The position numbers and the translations under genes are program-made. The notes beneath the pieces are model-generated. The model worked only from the letters and a program-made list of their open reading frames with translations. It was not told the origin of the DNA and searched no databases. From contig RPFO01000289.1 in the NCBI GenBank assembly GCA_009746045.1, positions 1 through 55,000 on the forward strand: a stretch of 55,000 nt of DNA, given 5' to 3'. Shown here one piece after another: positions 40,843-51,540 of the stretch. Positions within the stretch are counted from its first letter, which is position 1; each line of letters begins with the position of its first letter. The DNA is from Mesostigma viride. Taxonomy: Eukaryota > Streptophyta > Mesostigmatophyceae > Mesostigmatales > Mesostigmataceae.

Positions 40843-42290
40843 TCACCCCGAGACGGCCGCCCGCCTCCGGGTTGCCGGACCCCCGCCGCCGAGGTAGTCC
40901 GCGGCCGAGGAGGGGGGCGCTGGCGGCGGCGGGGGTCCGGCGACCCCGAGGCGGGCGGCCGTCTCGGGGTGGAGCGGCGGGGGGGGGGCGCGAGCCCCAC
41001 CGGTCAAGGAAACATTGTGGGCCAACCAGCGGTCAAGGCTGACCGGCGCCGTGCCGTCCCCCGTGTGCTCCACCGGGGTGCGCTGCCGCCGGCCGCCGAG
41101 CCGGTCGAGGTGGTACCACATGTCCTTGCCCTGGTTGCGAGCCTGGCAGGCCTTGGCATCCGCGATGCACTGGGCCGCCTCCGCGTCCTGAGCGTGCTCG
41201 TAGGCCTCCACGAGGGCGGCCTTGAGCACTGGTTTCTGCAGCGGGTCCCGGTTACGCTTGAGGCGGTGCCGGGCGGCCAAGACCTTGGGGTCCTGGCGGT
41301 AGAGCGGGCCGGGGCGGCGGCGGGGCATGGCCGGCAGGTGCCGGGCCGCCAGCAACGGGGCACGGGCCGCAAAGCCCGCAAAAATGGTGGCGTTGGGGGC
41401 ACCCTTGTCCAACTCGTCGACGTCCGCCCGGGCGCCCAGGGCCGACAGGTACTCCCGTCGGCACAGGTTCCGCTCGTGCTCGGCGTCCGTCCAGTCCTCA
41501 GGATCTCCCCGGACCGGGCGTAGAGCAGACCAGTCAGGGCGGACCACTGGGGCGCGGCGCGCGGGGACGTGGAACCGGAGCCGAATGGTCGCGCGCACCA
41601 ACCGGTGGTCAGAGCACACCGTGGGCGTGTCAAACACTCGGGTGTCCAGGACCGAGGTGCACCTGGACTGCCGTACCACCACGTAGTCCAAACAGGCCTG
41701 ACGGCCGTTAGGGCCACGAAAAGTGACCGAGTCCTGTGAGGGACGTTGGAAGTGGCAGTTGACAGCAACCATCCCGCTATCCCGCAAAAAGGCAGAAAAC
41801 AGTGGAGTGTTGTCGTTAGCAGTAGTGTCAGCAGGCGCAAAGCGACTGCCAGCAGTGCCCACGGGGAGCGTGGCATTGGCGTCGAGCAGCATAACCAAAA
41901 AGTGGCGGGTCGGAGTGACTCCCTCAAGGCTATGCAAGGATTCGAAGAACTCTTGACGGTCCGACTCAGGTAGACCACTATGGGGTGCGTAGCCTGGACC
42001 CCCACCGTGAGGTGGTGTTTAGACCGCCCCTCGACGGAGGTGAAATGTGCTACCATAAGGCGTGGGGTTAGAAAGTTGAGCGTGCTGAGGCTAGCAACTG
42101 CCAGCGGCGAACACAAAAGACCAACACCACCTTGGCCAGGCGTACCGCTGCCAGCGAAGTAAAACCGCCAGCCACCCGCCAGGCGATCAGTGCTCACCAC
42201 GCCAAGTGGCACCTTGCGGCGGTGTTCCTGGACGCCTAGAATAGATACACGATGTGCAATGCAAAATGCGACTAGCTCCTCTACCCGGTA
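40843..42290 (-). pseudogene. LINE ORF2 endonuclease (EEP domain) fragment
   Basis: Minus-strand APE-type endonuclease of a non-LTR retrotransposon. From 42290: RVEELVAFCIAHRVSILGVQ (the xxQE metal-binding start, here QEHR), RLAGGWRFYFAG, then after a one-base frameshift near 41968 SDRQEFFESL, VMLLDANATLPVG (DxN motif), ACLDYVVVR (xxDY) and CSDHRLV (SDH catalytic motif). It continues into linker sequence and ends at 40843 before any reverse transcriptase motif. Its N-terminal side stops exactly at the palindrome at 42292. Confidence 0.85.
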
Positions 42291-42291
42291 G

Positions 42292-42497
42292 AGTTAGGTT
42301 AATATTGTGCGGAAACCTTTTGCCACTTGGGCTTCTCAGGTTCCGCGCAATATTACCAGCGATAACCACTCGCTGGTACACTCAAGTTCACGCCGGCGTG
42401 AACTTGAGTGTACCAGCGAGTGGTTATCGCTGGTAATATTGCGCGGAACCTGAGAAGCCCAAGTGGCAAAAGGTTTCCGCACAATATTAACCTAACT
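42292..42497. mobile_element. 206-bp perfect-looking palindrome
   Basis: Mirror centre at 42394/42395 (CGCCGGCG). Left arm AGTTAGGTTAATATTGTGCG...GATAACCACTCGCTGGTACA; the right arm is its reverse complement with no mismatch by eye and no spacer. Same family as 42665-42979 and 40671-40812. Confidence 0.92.
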
Positions 42498-42664
42498 AAA
42501 ACCTAGCCTCTTGGGGCGAGGACGAATCACTAGGCTCGGAACACCCGTAGATATGAATATGATCCAATATGAGCGCCGGTTCGCGCAAATATCGATATGA
42601 ATATGATCGAATATGAGCATCTCCTTGGTGCGCATATGATTAGAGCCGGGTGCCAAATCGGAAC

Positions 42665-42979
42665 GAATTATTCCCCCAAATAATCCGCTTCCGAGTGGAT
42701 TCGAACCTGCGCCCCGCAAGGGTCAAGGTCTTAGTTAGGTTAATATTGTGCGGAAACCTTTTGCCACTTGGGCTTCTCAGGTTCCGCACAATATTACCAG
42801 CGATAATCACTCGCTGGTACACTCAAGTTCACGCCGGCACTCGCTGGTAATATTGTGCGGAACCTGAGAAGCCCAAGTGGCAAAAGGTTTCCGCACAATA
42901 TTAACCTAACTAAAACCTTGACCCTTGCGGGGCGCAGGTTCGAATCCACTCGGAAGCGGATTATTTGGGGGAACAATTC
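42665..42979. mobile_element. Inverted repeat element, 139-bp arms, 37-bp loop, tRNA-like segment
   Basis: Arms 42665-42803 and 42841-42979, nearly perfect. Each arm has the hairpin family core plus an outer part with GCAGGTTCGAATCCACTCGG (minus orientation on the left), like a tRNA T-arm. The RT2 LTR starts at the next base after the right arm. Confidence 0.9.
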
Positions 42980-43697
42980 TGTAACAAGCAAAAATGACTT
43001 TGTTGTTACATCCTTTGTTTTGTGAATGTTTGACTTTTATTCGAGGACTTTTGGATCAGTATTGGGAACGTTATTATGAGGTTTCCAAGAAGGCGGTACT
43101 TGAAACTTGTACTTTGTCAACCGACTGTTAGAAGCCCTTATTGGTCGTGGCCTGATCCACGTGGGGTTATAGTTTGTTGGTCGGTACTACCAAGTCTTAA
43201 ATGTTCCTTTGGGACTTTGGTGCTTACTACAGATTCAGGATCTCATGTACAGATTCTGCCAGGCTGTTGGTGTTGTTGTTCTGTTTTGTGTGACTAGGAT
43301 GGATACGAGGATCTTGTTTAGAATTCCATGATTTTGATTGGTTCTCTTCAGGCTAAGGTTGAGGCATGCTCGACAAGCACGTCGATATTAAGGACGTGGG
43401 GTCGCCATTGTTGCTACGTTGGTTTTGATTCATCATGGTATAATAAAGCTTGTCTTTGTTGTCCATTCCTAAGAGCCCCTTGGCTATAGACTACCTTCAG
43501 TTCCACAGAGGTCGTCTATACACGAGCTTGTCTTTGTGTCTACAAGGGGTTGTGATTCCCTAAATCACGTGCTGTGGAATTTCCATCTCAACGTTGCTCG
43601 GATACTTGAAGATCTGTAACTCAAGAAAGCAACCCAGGTAAAAGATCTTTCATATTTGGACTATGGATGATGTAGATGATCATTTTTAGTCGTTACA
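42980..43697 (+). repeat. RT2 5' LTR (718 bp)
   Basis: Starts TGTAACAAGC, ends TTTTTAGTCGTTACA. Homologous to 46690-47377 over its last 688 bases. Distinct in sequence from the RT1 LTR. Confidence 0.85.
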
Positions 43698-43698
43698 T

Positions 43699-43710
43699 TG
43701 GTATCGGAGG
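43699..43710 (+). promoter_or_regulatory. RT2 primer-binding site
   Basis: TGGTATCGGAGG, two bases after the LTR; identical to that of RT1. Confidence 0.85.
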
Positions 43711-43924
43711 ATCTCTACTTCGGTGTTTCTCTTGAGTTGTAACCTTCCGGGTAGTACAACGTTGAACAGATGTCTGTCATCCGAGAAGATTCATAGAGTT
43801 GCGGAAAACTTACGGTGATACAGAGAGAGACACATCCTTATGTGACTGTCTTGCTCTTTAACACTGGAAGTCAGCCGTAACCGTTGTCTCTACTAGGCAG
43901 ACGATCGCGACTTCATGTGGTAGT

Positions 43925-44161
43925 ATGAGTAGTTCGAAGACACAATCACCTTTACCCCCTACTAATCAAGGTGCAAGCGATCCGTCATCATCTCTTGAAC
44001 CCATTGCTAGGGAAGGTGCTGAGACAACTACTCATCACTCCACGGCGTCAACTTGTGATTTTAATCGTACTTCTATGACTGAAGTGAGGCGGGTTACACA
44101 ATCACCTTCATCCCTACGGAACCAGGTGTGGGCGAACTTCTTCTCCTTCACCTCTCCCTAG
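43925..44161 (+). pseudogene. RT2 gag-like N-terminal frame
   Basis: 78 codons, Ser/Thr/Pro-rich (MSSSKTQSPLPPTNQGASDP), in the position of gag after the leader. It stops before any capsid or zinc-knuckle motif, and the element is interrupted 200 bases later. Confidence 0.4.
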
Positions 44162-44361
44162 AAAAGGGTGTTGCATGAGCCATTATTAACGCACCACTAC
44201 GTCACCGTCCTTTTCTTTGAATTCGTGCAATATTTCATTGACAAGCGTCCTTACTTACGGGCTTTCGGCTGGCTGGCCGCATCGTGCTGAAGTCCGACCA
44301 CCGCCCTGTCTGTCGTGGCTGCTGACGCCGCAGTCTCTGCCTAGCTCCAAACATCTTTATA

Positions 44362-46689
44362 TATTTTCTGAGCTATCTGCTCATTTTATAGTTATGTTGC
44401 GGCGGGCTCAAAGGGGGCCGATCTGCCGCCTGTAGCGTAGCTCTACCGTACGTCACCTACACCATGTTAGGTGCTTGTTGTTACTTAGGACTAGAGAGAG
44501 AAAGGGACCGGCGGTGCGCCGGTACTAGTGCCTACTGGCAACCGTGCCCGCCCTTGATTGAGGGGGGCGCGGCGCCTTGAGACATGTGCTTTGTTTTCCA
44601 TTTTCACACCGTACTTAGAGTGGTGTGGTGAACGTAGGGAGGCCTTTTTGCAGCTTGATCCCAGCATTTGCTGGCAAGGTCGGCTGGCCGCTATAGCTAT
44701 GGCGGCTGCGCTGAATGTAAGACGATGCTATCGGCCTCTCCGGGCGTGGAGAGGCCTGGAATAAAAGTCTTTATGATCGCCACCTACCGTTACAGGCCAC
44801 GGTAATGGTTGTTGGGTGGGGGGCTCTACGATTTGAGTAAAAGGGTGTGATTTCCGGCGCTGGGCCCACTGACGATTCCCCTCTACCCCTGGGTGCGGCA
44901 AGCAGCTTCCTGACACTGGGGAAGCTGCGTTTTTAGTCGGACAACGTCAGGGAAGGAGCCATACAGGCCAGGGCCAGCGGCTACGGTGGAAAGAATCACA
45001 GGTGGAGGCGAATCTGCGGAGATGGCTAGCGCGGGGTGCCAGGGTAGCCCATAACTACCAGGAGCCTGACAGCGGACCCGATCTTTCGGCCTGTGGCCAG
45101 ACGGGAGTTTCGGGGAGGATGCGGGGCTGGAGCGAATCTTGGTGGGAGGAGCGCGCTCTTCATAATTGCCCAGTTTTTCAGCAAAGGCAGCGGCTGCCGT
45201 GGGTCGGGGGGGGTCCTGTCGGCATGGGGAGGTCGGCAGGCACTCTGTACCCTCTCGGCGCTCCGGCGAGCAGGCCCCTTCTGCCCTTGGCGATAAGGGA
45301 GAGGTGGGAAGCTGCGGAAAACCGTGGGTATTCATGCGCACTTACAAAAAATCTGGTTAAGAAATTCTACAGCGCCTGGCAAGCCTGGAAAAAAATTTTC
45401 CCCTCGCGGGGGGCGCGTGAAAGGCTCCGCTACGCCCGCCCAAAGGCGGCGGGCTCCGCTTTGCCTTTGCCGTTTTCACGCGCCCCCCACGAGGGGGGGT
45501 GCGTGTGGAAACCGGCAGTGCGGTCCGGCTTTGTTTTAAGAAAATGCATTATATACCATAATAAAGCTCCACTCGGCTGCGGCTGCGCCAAGGCTCGTGA
45601 CACCATGGCGATGGTGAGCCTTGGCGCTAGGAGGTCCGCAGCCATCATTATCACCACGATGGGGGGTAATGGAGCCAGTGGCAGTGGCTCTACCCTCGGG
45701 AAATCCCAGCGGCTTTGCCGGTGGGCTGGTGATGGTGGTTGGGTGAGCTGGAGACGTTCCCAGGTGGCATAAGTCCTAAAGCGGCAGCACTGGGATGCGC
45801 CCCTCTAAGAAGGGGAACGCATGTGGCTCCGCCCTGCGTCCGCCGGCCGGGAGACTGTAGCGGCCACACGGGGGCGGGAAGGGGGGCATCATCATGCCAA
45901 CAAGAGCCCAGCATTCCAAGTGGTTGCGTTCCTACCACCAGGGCTGGAAACGGCCTGGGTGGCCAGAGATGGTGATGTGGGACAAGATTGGACCAAGGGG
46001 GCATGTGCTGCATGGGCCCCAGCATGGTGAACTGGCCTAACTTGACAATGACTTGTACAATAATTTTGAGGGTGTGGCTAGGCTCAACTGTTAAAGCCTG
46101 CACACACTTATTGTAATAAACTTGTTTCTCTGGTAGGAAGGCACTCCAATAATGGACCTTAGCTTCAGCACCTATTTTCTGAGCTATCTGCTCATTTTAT
46201 AGTTATGTTGCGGCGGGCTCAAAGGGGGCCGATCTGCCGCCTGTAGCGTAGCTCTACCGTACGTCACCTACACCATGTTAGGTGCTTGTTGTTACTTAGG
46301 ACTAGAGAGAGAAAGGGACCGGCGGTGCGCCGGTACTAGTGCCTACTGGCAACCGTGCCCGCCCTTGATTGAGGGGGGCGCGGCGCCTTGCATGAGACAT
46401 ATGTGCTTTGTTTTCCATTTTCACACCGTACTTAGAGTGGTGTGGTGAACGTAGGGAGGCCTTTTTGCAGCTCCCACCCACCCACCCTCGCTGCTGTTGG
46501 GGACAAGATTGGACCAAGGGGGCATGTGCTGGGCCCCAGCATGGTGAACTGGCCTAACTTGACAATGACTTGTACAATGATTTTGAGGGTGTGGCTAGGC
46601 TCAACTGTTAAAGCCTGCACACACTTATTGTAATAAACTTGTTTCTCTGGTAGGAAGGCACTCCAATGGACCTTAGCTTCAGCACCTAT
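44362..46689 (+). mobile_element. Compound non-autonomous element, copy 2 (A-C-B-A-s-B)
   Basis: Blocks: A 44362-44655, C 44656-45978, B 45979-46174, A 46173-46472, linker CCCACCCACCCTCGCTGCTG 46473-46498, B 46499-46689. C is very like C of copy 1 (GATCCCAGCATTTGCTGGCA, CGGTAATGGTTGTTGGG), while A and B are more diverged (B keeps CCAGCATGG, AATAAA, CACTCCAATGGACC). No protein-coding content that I can support. Nested in RT2. Confidence 0.85.
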
Positions 46690-47377
46690 CCTTTGTTTTG
46701 TGAATGTTTGGCCTTTATTCGAGGACTTTTGGATCAGTATTGAGAAAGGTATGAGATTTCTAAGACGGAGGTACTTGGAGCTTGTGCTTTATCAACCGAC
46801 TGGTAGAAGCCCTCTTTGGTCGTGGCCTGATCCACGTGGGGTTATAGTTTGTTGGTCGGTACTACCGAGTCTTAAATGCTCCTTTGGGACTTTAGTGCTT
46901 ACTACAGATTCAGGATCTCATGTACAGATTCTGCCAGGCTGTGTGTGGTGTTGTTCTGTTTTGTGTGACTAGGATGGATACGAAGATCTTGTTTAGAATT
47001 CCATGATTCTGATTGGTTCTCTTCAGGCTATAAGGTTGAAGCATGCTCGACAAGCACGTCGATATCAAGGACGTGGGGTCGCCATTGTTGCTACGTTGGT
47101 TTTGATCCATCATGCATGGTATAATAAAGCTTGTCTTTGTTGTCCATTCCTAAGAGCCCCTTGGCTATAGACTACCTTCAGTTCCACAGAGGTCGTCTAT
47201 ACACAAGCTTGTCTTTGTGTCTACAAGGGGTGTGGTTCCCTAAATCACGTGCTGTGGAATCTCCATCTCAACGTTGCTCGGATACTTGAAGATCAGTAAC
47301 TCAAGAAAGCAACCCAGGTAAAAGATCTTTCATATTTGGACTATGGATGATGTAGATGATCATTTTTAGTCGTTACA
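46690..47377 (+). repeat. RT2 3' LTR, 5'-truncated
   Basis: Begins at CCTTTGTTTTGTGAATG, corresponding to position 32 of the 5' LTR, and ends in the same GTCGTTACA. The missing start coincides with the end of compound element copy 2. Confidence 0.85.
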
Positions 47378-47953
47378 GCGGGCCAGGTGCCCGGCTAGGC
47401 CCAGTGAGGCGCCTGTGCCTAAGTATGTGGGAAACATAGGGCAAATCAGCGTACAAACCCTCATTACTAATGAATGTGCAAACCAAAAGGGGATTGGGTT
47501 AAGGGCCTTGCGCAGCATCTTGGTGACGTTGCCGTCGAGTCGTTGCTCCAGCTCCTGCGTCAGTGTCCAGGTCTCGGGGCCATAGGTCAGGATCGTCAGA
47601 ATGACGACCTTGAGGAGGTCACGTTTGACGATCCGGCCGGGTAGGGCAGGGTCGCTCCACCAGCGGCGGTGGTCATGGAGTTGCGCCCACGCCATGCCGA
47701 TCCGTGACGTCAGGTCGTCCTCGCAGTCGGGAAGCCAACTGCCGAGCAGCTTGAAGCGGCCTGAAGTAGGGTATACGTAGTAAGCCCACTTGGCCTTGTC
47801 CATCATCTTGTTCCAAATCACGGAGAGGCCTAGCCCCCCCATGTCCTCTACTAGCTGTTCTTTGAAAGTGCGGGCCTTGCGGCGACTAGCATTGCGGGGC
47901 CCGGCCCACGTGAGGTGCCTGCCAGGCTGAGCTGGTCGCAGCCCTGCGGAGGT
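47378..47953 (-). pseudogene. LINE reverse transcriptase C-terminal fragment
   Basis: Minus strand: GGLGLSVIWNKMMDKAKW, FKLLGSWLPDCEDDLTSRIG, VVILTILTYGPETWTLTQEL, EQRLDGNVTKMLRKAL. The LGSxLxxDxDLxxRI...LTYGxETWTLT pattern is typical of the region after the polymerase core in non-LTR retrotransposons. Truncated at RT2 on one side and by a truncated LTR on the other. Close copy at 52232-52612. Confidence 0.85.
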
Positions 47954-48400
47954 GTTGCGGGCCCGGCCTTTAGAGCGGGAGCAACAATTAAATTAATGAT
48001 GTATTTTGGCTTGTTGTCATGAATAGTCCGTAGGACTTTGGGACTCATTTCGGGACTTAATTTGGGAAGTGTCCCTTGGTCAGAACTTTTGTATGGATTT
48101 ATGTTAGTTTGTGTGATTCGGACTAATTATTTTGGGGCCGGCTATGAGGCCAATGTACGAGATCTTCTAGGGGCTGGGTCGGCCCGACATCCAGCAGAAT
48201 CCGGTGTATGCCTGTAACTGTCGTTCAGAGGCTTCTGGAAGATCGGCGCCATGTCGGCGCCACTTTGCCCGCTTGCTGGCTAGCCTAGGTGAAATTGGTC
48301 CGAGGACGAGACTTGGTTCGATGAATGTAAAGCATGCGATGAAGCCTACACATTGAACCTGGGGCAACTATTCATTTGTAATTGGTCTTGCTAGCCATTA
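47954..48400 (+). repeat. Truncated RT1-family LTR, left part
   Basis: Starts TGTTGCGGGCCCGG and follows the RT1 LTR (GGCTTGTTGTCAT, GGACTTTGGGACTCATTTCG, CTTGGTTCGATGAATG) with deletions, up to GCTAGCCATTA. Continues at 50164. Confidence 0.88.
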
Positions 48401-48810
48401 ATTAATTAATTAGGAACATAACTCCGTTGGGAGTAAATGTAGCACATATTATCCCTGAGAAGGGGCTTTTAATACATTCTGGGCTACTTCCTGCAAGGGT
48501 GGGAATGTAAGCTACCCTTGCTCTAGGTGCACCAGGGCACCTGCACCCTCATGATCTATCACGCTATGCCCAGCTAAGGGGGAGCATGTCATGTGGGGGA
48601 AGATCATCATGGCTTCTCGACAGAGAGCATCTCTCTGCATGATGGCATAGCATGGCTAAATTCTTAATGCGACATGTCCATTAAAAAAATTAAATTAAAT
48701 TATAACATGCCTCCGTGGGGAGGTCATGTAGCACATATTCCATGATGGATGGGGCGGAGGAAGCCGCGTGATCGAACTATCCTAACTCTATCTAGAAAAT
48801 CCTAACTACA

Positions 48811-49245
48811 CTACTCATCAAAACGCCTCCGCCGCTTGGGGGGAGGTGGCTTGCCCACAGGGTCGGGCGTGTGCGCCTTGACAATCTTCTTCCACCGCGT
48901 CTTGTCCTGCATGGCAGTCCAAAGACGGGAGAGAGAGTGGATGCGGTGCTCAAACTGGGCTGGGACCACTAGGTCGTCCAGCAACATCTGAACGTAGTTC
49001 GTGACAGGTTTCCCTACCCTTTTGGGAATGTCCTCGGGGCCAGGCCAGGTCAGAATGTGCCGCCCTGGCTGGCCAAGCCGCTGGGGGCCGGCCAGACCAA
49101 GGGTGGTGTCGACCTGGCTGGTGCGGGCAAGGTGTCCTACAAATGCTATCCTACGCTGCCTAATCTCGTCCGAAACACGAGGCATGCCATGATACAAAGA
49201 CTCTGATGACGGACGCTCGGAAAAACCTACGCGTGCGACATCCAT
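48811..49245 (-). pseudogene. LINE ORF2 C-terminal fragment
   Basis: Contains SDEIRQRRIAFVGHLARTSQ, GRHILTWPGP, WTAMQDKTRWKKIV and a basic C-terminus (PPPPKRRRRFDE). RRxxxxGHLAR is the usual segment near the ORF2 C-terminus. The same segment in other copies: 51549-51998 and 50525-50590. Confidence 0.8.
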
Positions 49246-49378
49246 GGGGGTCCAATTATATAGGCATGGCTTGGCTAAATTCTGAAGGCATCATCCATGG
49301 TGGCCATTATGGGCGCACATGCGCGTGGGCCACATGCTAGGCTAAGCCTGACTAATCTACACTACTGGTATATATTCC

Positions 49379-50132
49379 CTAGTCTGAGGTGGCAGGGGGG
49401 GCCTGCCAGGGCTTGTGGTCAACGTGGATGACCGCCCCCCTCCAGTATACCGGCTTCCCCCTTGCGCTCTGCCGGAGCTGAAGGTAGGTCGGCCATAGCT
49501 CGCGTCGCCGCTGTTGCTGGGCCAGGGTCAAGTCGTCGTCCAGCGTGAAGCGAGTCTCCGAGAGCTTCTTGCGGCATTTAAGGAACGACAGCTTGTCCGC
49601 CATGTACTTAAAGGTGAGGAGCACGGATGCCGGGCCAGCCTTCCCCCGCGCGCGGGGGAGGCGGACAGCCGACATGTCCAGCTCACCAGTGAGTAGCATG
49701 GGGGCAAAAATGTCGCGCTTAAATGCCTCAAGAAGGCTCGTGGAGGTCTCACCTGCCGGCTGGTCAAAAGTGCTTGACGATGACATTGTAGCTGCGCCTG
49801 GCGATGTCAGCTTCCTCGCGAAGGTCGAGGGCTTGTTGCTTGAGTTGTGCCGTGATGGTGGAGGTGGTGGAGGTGGTGTGATGCTTAAGCAAGTCCGCCC
49901 AGGTGGAGGGAGCATCGCCGGCCGGGCCAGCAGGCGCCGGCTGGGCGGCGATGTCCTTCACCGCCTGGGCGGTGAGGCCGGCGGTGTCATGCAAGCTCTC
50001 AAGGGCGGTGGCGGTGGCTTGAAGGCGTTGGTCGAGGTCGAGGAGCTGGGCTTTGATGTCGGCAGTGGAGGCGGAAATGGCAGTGCATGGAGGTGGCGGT
50101 GAGGTGAGGAAGTTCAGCAGCCAGCGGGCCAC
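49379..50132 (-). pseudogene. LINE ORF1-like protein, frameshifted
   Basis: First frame (50132-49764): coiled coil-like IKAQLLDLDQRLQATATALE and ending RRSYNVIVKHF. Second frame (about 49766-49379) continues with DQPAGETSTSLLEAFKRDIF, VLLTFKYMADKLSFLKCRKK, TLDDDLTLAQQQRRREL and AVIHVDHKPW. The RNA-binding-like core followed by a (D)DDLT...R..L C-terminal domain fits ORF1p of L1-like elements. One frameshift near 49765 joins them. Confidence 0.75.
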
Positions 50133-50163
50133 CCATTGCTGCTACGTCGGCAGCAAGGGGGCC

Positions 50164-50254
50164 GCTAGCCATTATAAGTGGGTATTAAGTAGCTTGGCAT
50201 CAAGTCGCGGTGCCAGATATATCTCACGACCCCGGTCATGAAGCGCAATCCCCT
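50164..50254 (+). repeat. Truncated RT1-family LTR, right part
   Basis: GCTAGCCATTATAAGTG, GCATCAAGTCGCGGTGCCAG and CATGAAGCGCAAT correspond to the RT1 LTR from position 505; the last 100 or so bases of the LTR are missing. Confidence 0.88.
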
Positions 50255-50524
50255 CTTGGTTCGGAATAAAGTGTGTGTTTTGTCACCTGTCCGAGCCCGG
50301 GGCATTGATCCAACTGCATTTGGTAGCTCTATCCTAAATGTAGGTTGCGTAGATTAATTATATTAATCATCGTGAGACGTAGCAGTGCAAAAGCCGCATC
50401 TGCTTCGTTAATCCCACTCCCATAGAGTGGTCGCGGTTAACCCAGATTTCCGTAATATAACCTACCCTAACACTAGGATCTTCGCACGTCCCAGACGGGC
50501 ACGTTACAGGAGGGGCCCCGTGAG
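50255..50524. other. No supported feature
   Basis: No coding motif or repeat that I recognise. Confidence 0.35.
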
Positions 50525-50590
50525 GTGTCTATCTGGTTGGTGCGAGCTAAGTGGCCTACTAGCTGCAGGCGCCGCTGCTAAATTAATGGT
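50525..50590 (-). pseudogene. Small LINE ORF2 C-terminal scrap
   Basis: The minus strand reads RRLQLVGHLARTNQIDTS, like the GHLART(S/D)QVDT segment at 49130 and 51980. Confidence 0.6.
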
Positions 50591-50606
50591 GCTGGTGAAA
50601 TATGGC

Positions 50607-51040
50607 ATTAATTAATTAATAGACACGTGACTGCGTCACGTGAGCATAAGTCCTCAGTGGGAGGGGAACATGGGATGGAATGGATGGTGTAAGCTATCTA
50701 GGTCCTAGCTTTACAGGGGTGTGGGCACCGCGGCCCGAATCGCTATGAATGCCATACGCGGTCTCACGCGGAGCCCCCACAGACTTGGGGGTGGTCTCCT
50801 TCATCACTACTTGCCATCTATCCTTGCGTACCATCTGCCTCCATATTACAGACAAACCAGGAGGCTGCCCGGGCGTGAGCCCGTCGCGTCTAGTGTAGCA
50901 CATGTCCATTCCGAGTCTATCACGAAAAGCCCACGGGTGGCGGCCCTGCCGCGCGCGGCCTGGGGCACACCAGGTGAGGACATAACGCCCAGGCTGGGCG
51001 GGTTTGGTGCCAGCTAGTCTATCAGATGTGTCTACAGGCT
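50607..51040 (-). mobile_element. LINE 3' end, 5'-truncated
   Basis: The (TTAA)n tail at 50607-50621 is followed by ATAGACACGTGACTGCGTCA. On the minus strand it encodes PRLGVMSS-like and DMCYTRRDGLTPGQPPGLSV, IWRQMVRKDRWQVVMKET, close to 51640-51960. Ends near GTCTACAGGCTGG. Confidence 0.75.
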
Positions 51041-51540
51041 GGTTAGGCCAAAAGAGTCGAAATTGTGTAAGGTGCCCTTAACTTTTTACACACTTTTCCA
51101 AAAATAGTGCAAAATAGCTCAAAATTCGTGAAAAAATATTTTTAAAACATCTATGTTGAGAAAATGCCACTTTTGCTGACCAAACTTACGGCTAAACAAG
51201 CATATTGTGTTTCCCCTGGTTAAGTTAACATGGAGACAAGCCACAGCTCCAGCCAATAGTGTGGCAGGTAAAAAAAATTTGCAAAAATATTCATCAAATC
51301 AGAAATAAGAAGTAAAAGTTCCTGCGGGGCACAGGCAAGATTCCCATGAATCTGGGAGTTATTCACATAGTACAGATATGGCTGCAAGATACTGCCACTA
51401 ACCATACCCTGGACATAACTTGACCTTCCGGAAAAAATACTTGGGATCTTAAGATTCTGAGACCAGATTTGAACGCAGGTCATTATTCCCCATCGAACTG
51501 CGGAAAGAGCGGTCGAGGAAACCGATGGCTTGTACGGTAA
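51041..51540. other. AT-rich spacer, no supported gene
   Basis: A minus frame at 51220-51483 has no recognisable motif. Confidence 0.35.

Larger units (their letters stand above)
42980..47377 (+). mobile_element. Second LTR retrotransposon remnant (RT2) with nested element
   Basis: 5' LTR 42980-43697, PBS 43699-43710, start of a gag-like frame, then compound element copy 2, then a 3' LTR lacking its first 30 bases (46690-47377). Almost the whole internal region is gone. Outer flanks differ (AATTC and GCGGG), so no target duplication remains and the locus has rearranged. Confidence 0.8.
48401..50163 (-). mobile_element. LINE-derived insertion with internal deletion
   Basis: 1,763 bp inserted in the LTR and flanked by an 11-bp target duplication, GCTAGCCATTA (48390-48400, 50164-50174). 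Minus strand order: ORF1 (50132-49379), the last part of ORF2 (49245-48811), 3' untranslated region and a (TTAA)-type tail at 48401-48413. The endonuclease and reverse transcriptase are missing, yet both ends look like a proper insertion, so it probably moved by borrowing a partner's machinery. Confidence 0.88.

Noticed and set aside
40735-41523. 262-codon plus-strand frame
   Set aside because: Antisense of the LINE endonuclease fragment, which has the catalytic motifs.
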